DNA of 64,000 nt from Chloroflexota bacterium (GTDB taxonomy: Bacteria > Chloroflexota > Dormibacteria > Dormibacterales > Dormibacteraceae): NCBI GenBank assembly GCA_005883575.1, contig VBFH01000027.1, forward strand, positions 46,644 to 110,643, read 5' to 3'. Shown in pieces: positions 61,345 through 64,000 of this stretch. The position numbers and the translations under genes were made by a program. How positions within the stretch are numbered: position 1 is the first letter of the stretch; each line of letters opens with the position of its first letter. The notes beneath the pieces are model-generated. The model saw only the letters and a list, made by a program, of their open reading frames with translations. It searched no databases and was not told where the DNA came from.

Positions 61345-62634
61345 CTAAGACCTGCAATCCGTGCGCGGAAGGGCCGCCTCCTTGATCAGCCGCGCAAGTA
61401 GATCGGCATTTCCTGGCAAGAAGAAATGGTCGATGCCGGGGTTATCGGTCAGGCTGAAGTGGAAGCACGGCATCGCCTGCCAGGCAGACACGGCGTTGTT
61501 TGTTATGTCCTCCTGGTTGATATCGCCGTCGCGGACGAAGAACTGGATCGTGTTCGGGTCGATGACCTGCCCAACCGAGAGATCCGGCAGCGGGGCGCCG
61601 ATCACCGTGGGGATGCCCGAGCCCTTCTCCGCATAGACGTCGGCGTTGGGGAACGAGGCTGCGCTGTTCATCTTGAGAAAACCGACGTAGTAGTCGGCGA
61701 TTTCTCTGGCCTGAGGCAAGCCTGCATCGTCGAAGAGTTGCCGATAGTCCTGGGGCGTGTAGCTGCGACCGGTCGAAGTGTCGTGAACAACGATCTCGTG
61801 ATCGCCGAAGACTCGGGGATCCGCCGCGCTCATATACGTGGACGGTGAGCTCAAGTACATGCGGGCACTGCTCTCGGCATTCGCCGCGCTCGCGGGGAAC
61901 GAGAAGTCCTGGATGTTTAGGCCGGTGAACATGATGAGATACAGCGATCCCTGCCCCGGAAAGTTTCCCGCGATCGGTGTGAAGCCGTGGATGTACCTGG
62001 CTTTCCAGGCCGGCGGCGTGTGCGTGAGCAAATATTCCGCATAAAGGGGGCCATTCGAGTGGCCAACGAGGTGCACAGGCCGATTGCCGTTGTCGCGATA
62101 GGTTTCCTCGATCAGCCGCTTGGTGCGGACCATGTAGTCACCAATGTCGGGGGTGAGGCGAGCGTCGTATCCGGCGACGCGAATGTCCCGGTTGCGGACG
62201 TAGCCGGCTGCCTCGAGGGCCTCGTACATGGGCTCGTAGAAGGGCGCGCTCTGGGTCGTGCCGTAGTCGAGGATGCTGACCGTCACACCGATCTGGTTAG
62301 AGAAGCGATGCGGCATCGGGATTCGTGGGTTCGGGTTAAAGCGGAGGGTCAGCAGCTTGTCTTCGCAGACCTGCGAGAAGGCGGTGCTGGGGTGATCGTT
62401 CAGGAACCAGTCCGTGAAGGCGCCAAAGCGGGGGCAGCCTGGCGCAACCGTCTGGTTGTGGACGGTGACGAGGACCCTGGTGAAATGAAACGCCGGGAAC
62501 AGGACTATCGGCGTGCGCCCGGCGCTGCCCGCGGCGGATGCACTCACGGGCACGGGCAAGATGATTAGCAGGACGGCGACCGCAAGCGTGAGGCCTGTCG
62601 CCCCGGCTCGCCACGGGTGGTGCATACCAGACAT
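61345..62634 (-). CDS. Secreted LCAT-like acyltransferase/lipase
   Basis: A 429-aa alpha/beta hydrolase with a signal peptide (TGLTLAVAVLLIILPVPVSA). The sequence IVLFPAFHFTRVLV, the GYDAR element, and the nucleophile elbow LVGHSNGPLYAEYLL (Ser in GHSNG) follow the LCAT/PLA2-XV layout; a late His in PGIDHFFLPGN is probably the catalytic His. Two Cys near residues 68 and 90 could form the LCAT lid disulfide. It may move acyl chains between lipids or act as phospholipase. GGAGG precedes the ATG. It is uncommon in bacteria outside some actinobacterial-like lineages. Confidence 0.8.
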   Translation of the reverse strand: MSGMHHPWRAGATGLTLAVAVLLIILPVPVSASAAGSAGRTPIVLFPAFHFTRVLVTVHNQTVAPGCPRFGAFTDWFLNDHPSTAFSQVCEDKLLTLRFNPNPRIPMPHRFSNQIGVTVSILDYGTTQSAPFYEPMYEALEAAGYVRNRDIRVAGYDARLTPDIGDYMVRTKRLIEETYRDNGNRPVHLVGHSNGPLYAEYLLTHTPPAWKARYIHGFTPIAGNFPGQGSLYLIMFTGLNIQDFSFPASAANAESSARMYLSSPSTYMSAADPRVFGDHEIVVHDTSTGRSYTPQDYRQLFDDAGLPQAREIADYYVGFLKMNSAASFPNADVYAEKGSGIPTVIGAPLPDLSVGQVIDPNTIQFFVRDGDINQEDITNNAVSAWQAMPCFHFSLTDNPGIDHFFLPGNADLLARLIKEAALPRTDCRS

Positions 62635-62876
62635 CTCTCCCCTCCTGGAGTTGTCCGACCGCGCAGCTACTCGATATTCTCCAGGAAGCGGAGCGCAAGC
62701 ACCTATCAGCTCTCCTGGAGTCCACCGCGAAATCCCCTACAGCCGACTCGTCACCTTTCTCTTACTGATAAAGTCGGGCCGAATTTGTGCCCATCTGTCG
62801 TCAGCGGTGCGCTGCGCGCGCATTCCATGGGATCGCTTGACGCCAGATGTGCGCAATCAGATGTCGAGAAACTTCC

Positions 62877-63986
62877 TCAGTTGAGAACTGCGTCGAGGTA
62901 GTTGAGCTTTTGCGAGACGAAGGTCACGGAGCCGGTGGTTGCATTGATCGTGTCGGTTTCGATGTCGTGCTGCACCACCATGGTGTTCGGATCGACCCAC
63001 AGGACCCCGGAGAGCGCGTTGCTGAAGGGCATCTGGGTGGGGTTGTAGAGCGTTCTTCCTGCTCCTTCGACAGTTGACACGTTGACCTGGAATGTCTTAC
63101 TTCCGTTGTCGAGCCCTCCCCACCAGGCCACCATTGCACCGCCAGGTGCAAAGAGGACGCTTGGTGCCCTCTGTCCACCGACGTACGGGGCAGTCCCTTG
63201 AACGTCAAGGTCGACGCTTGTGCCGAGCGTGACGACGTGAAGGTGGCGAATTGCAAGGTGGGTGCTGTCGGTGCCGGCCTCTTCCTGGCCGGCGAGCGAC
63301 TTTCCGTCTCGACTGATCGCGAGTTCGGCCCCCGCGAGCGCGTTGGCCTGTCCCTGGCTAGAGACAGTTCCCGTTCGCAGGTCAACTCCGAGGATCTCCA
63401 GCCGTCCGGTAACAGCGTCGGTGGCTGTGACCTTGCTCAGCCAGACCGTTTTCCGATCGCTGCTCACGTCGAGCAACGTCAATGCAGAGTAGGACATGAA
63501 GCCGGTGTAGGCAACCTCGGGCAGCAGTGGCCGAACAGCTCCTGTCCGGAGGTCCACGGCGTTAGCTGTCAAACCGTTCTTGCCCGCCAGGACGATGACC
63601 GCGGTCGAGGAATCGACAATCAGCGGTGGTGTCCACCCGTTGGTGGTCGTGGGAGACAGGATCGCCACCGCAGCGGGCGCCACGTCCGTGACGGTGCCTG
63701 TGGAGTCGACGGTCCATCCCTTGGTTGAGCCGAAGCCGGCCACAACTAGGTAGGCGCCAACGGCGTGTTGGCTGACCACCCCAACACCAGGGATTGTCTT
63801 GATGATCGTGCCGCTCAGGGTCATCAAGACCACGGCCTCCGGATTGTCCGAATGGCCGACAAGCACCGCGTTTCTGAGGGGCGTTGCAGCCGATGTAGGG
63901 TTGCTCGACGCTGTTGCCAAGGGCTTTGCGGTGGGCGACGAACCGCAGGCCACCATCAGCAGCAGACCAACGAACGCGGAGGCCAA
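62877..63986 (-). CDS. Putative beta-propeller lipoprotein, start near window edge
   Basis: A 369-residue frame with a lipoprotein-like signal (FVGLLLMVACGSS) and a Thr/Ser-rich linker. The long mature region has repeated beta-strand units (LVGHSDNPEAVVLMTLSGTI, GKNGLTANAVDLRTGAV, LAISRDGKSLAGQ), suggesting a WD40/YVTN-type propeller. TTG 63986 would leave no basic n-region. The codons upstream stay open to the window edge (FTFRL), so the real start probably lies just beyond 64000. Function is unknown. Confidence 0.7.
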   Translation of the reverse strand: MASAFVGLLLMVACGSSPTAKPLATASSNPTSAATPLRNAVLVGHSDNPEAVVLMTLSGTIIKTIPGVGVVSQHAVGAYLVVAGFGSTKGWTVDSTGTVTDVAPAAVAILSPTTTNGWTPPLIVDSSTAVIVLAGKNGLTANAVDLRTGAVRPLLPEVAYTGFMSYSALTLLDVSSDRKTVWLSKVTATDAVTGRLEILGVDLRTGTVSSQGQANALAGAELAISRDGKSLAGQEEAGTDSTHLAIRHLHVVTLGTSVDLDVQGTAPYVGGQRAPSVLFAPGGAMVAWWGGLDNGSKTFQVNVSTVEGAGRTLYNPTQMPFSNALSGVLWVDPNTMVVQHDIETDTINATTGSVTFVSQKLNYLDAVLN

Positions 63987-64000
63987 TCGAAAAGTGAACA

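Overview
The window is a dense, high-GC bacterial chromosome segment with mostly housekeeping and catabolic genes. Start codons include many GTG and TTG, and adjacent genes often overlap by ATGA, GTGA or TTGA. I see no integrase, transposase, phage gene or CRISPR array. The gene content (UvrA/UvrB, MutM/PolA, DegV, CsbD, HtrA, molybdenum hydroxylase, Flp-like mini-pilins, ECF transporter) and the frequent TANNNT boxes 6-12 nt before start codons suggest a soil Chloroflexota/Dormibacterota-like or deep-branching actinobacterial lineage. This placement is an inference; no 16S rRNA is present.

Layout. 1-8040: MFS exporter (partial), uvrA, two PaaI-like thioesterases, a small membrane protein and TetR regulator behind a two-operator promoter, and uvrB. 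8155-16372: CsbD, moeA, a MacB-like ABC fusion, and a compact leftward run polA-mutM-PAP2-cutA. 16471-24613: bifunctional nuclease, mgtC, degV, MBL hydrolase, SCP2 protein, lipoprotein, DksA-like protein, aldehyde dehydrogenase, enoyl-CoA hydratase, an rsgA remnant lacking its GTPase domain, and a secreted DUF2680-like protein. 24686-32162: CoA-transferase pair, aroC, HAD phosphatase and a three-subunit 4-hydroxybenzoyl-CoA-reductase-like molybdenum enzyme. 32185-41769: two tandem mini-pilins, a KDPG-type aldolase, a TetR followed by an unusual YjbQ-polyprenyl synthase fusion and partner subunit, ubiE/menG, thiolase, two crotonases, moaA and xseAB. 41759-47946: an ATP/ADP-translocase-like protein with HEAT and cNMP-binding domains, htpX, a glycosyltransferase and a flippase. 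47978-49704: an orphan 5S rRNA, rpsU (57 codons) and htrA. 50002-58462: a membrane-anchored sigma-region-4 protein, MarR with a decayed RND pump, a complete ECF transporter divergent from ribokinase and nucleoside hydrolase, an amidohydrolase, and an epoxide-hydrolase remnant. 58595-64000: a Tat-exported protein interrupted by an in-frame TGA, an AtuA-like protein, an LCAT-like secreted acyltransferase/lipase, and a lipoprotein.

Themes. Aromatic and acyl-CoA catabolism is spread through the window (thioesterases, CoA-transferase, HcrCAB-like reductase, crotonases, thiolase), with moeA and moaA able to supply molybdenum cofactor. DNA repair and replication genes are concentrated in the first 16 kb and at xseAB. 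The strongest candidates for something undescribed are the YjbQ-prenyl synthase fusion with its partner, the HcrA-like subunit with Gln at the catalytic-Glu position, and the in-frame palindromic insert in uvrA. Also notable are the in-frame TGA protein and the cluster of gene remnants carrying internal deletions.
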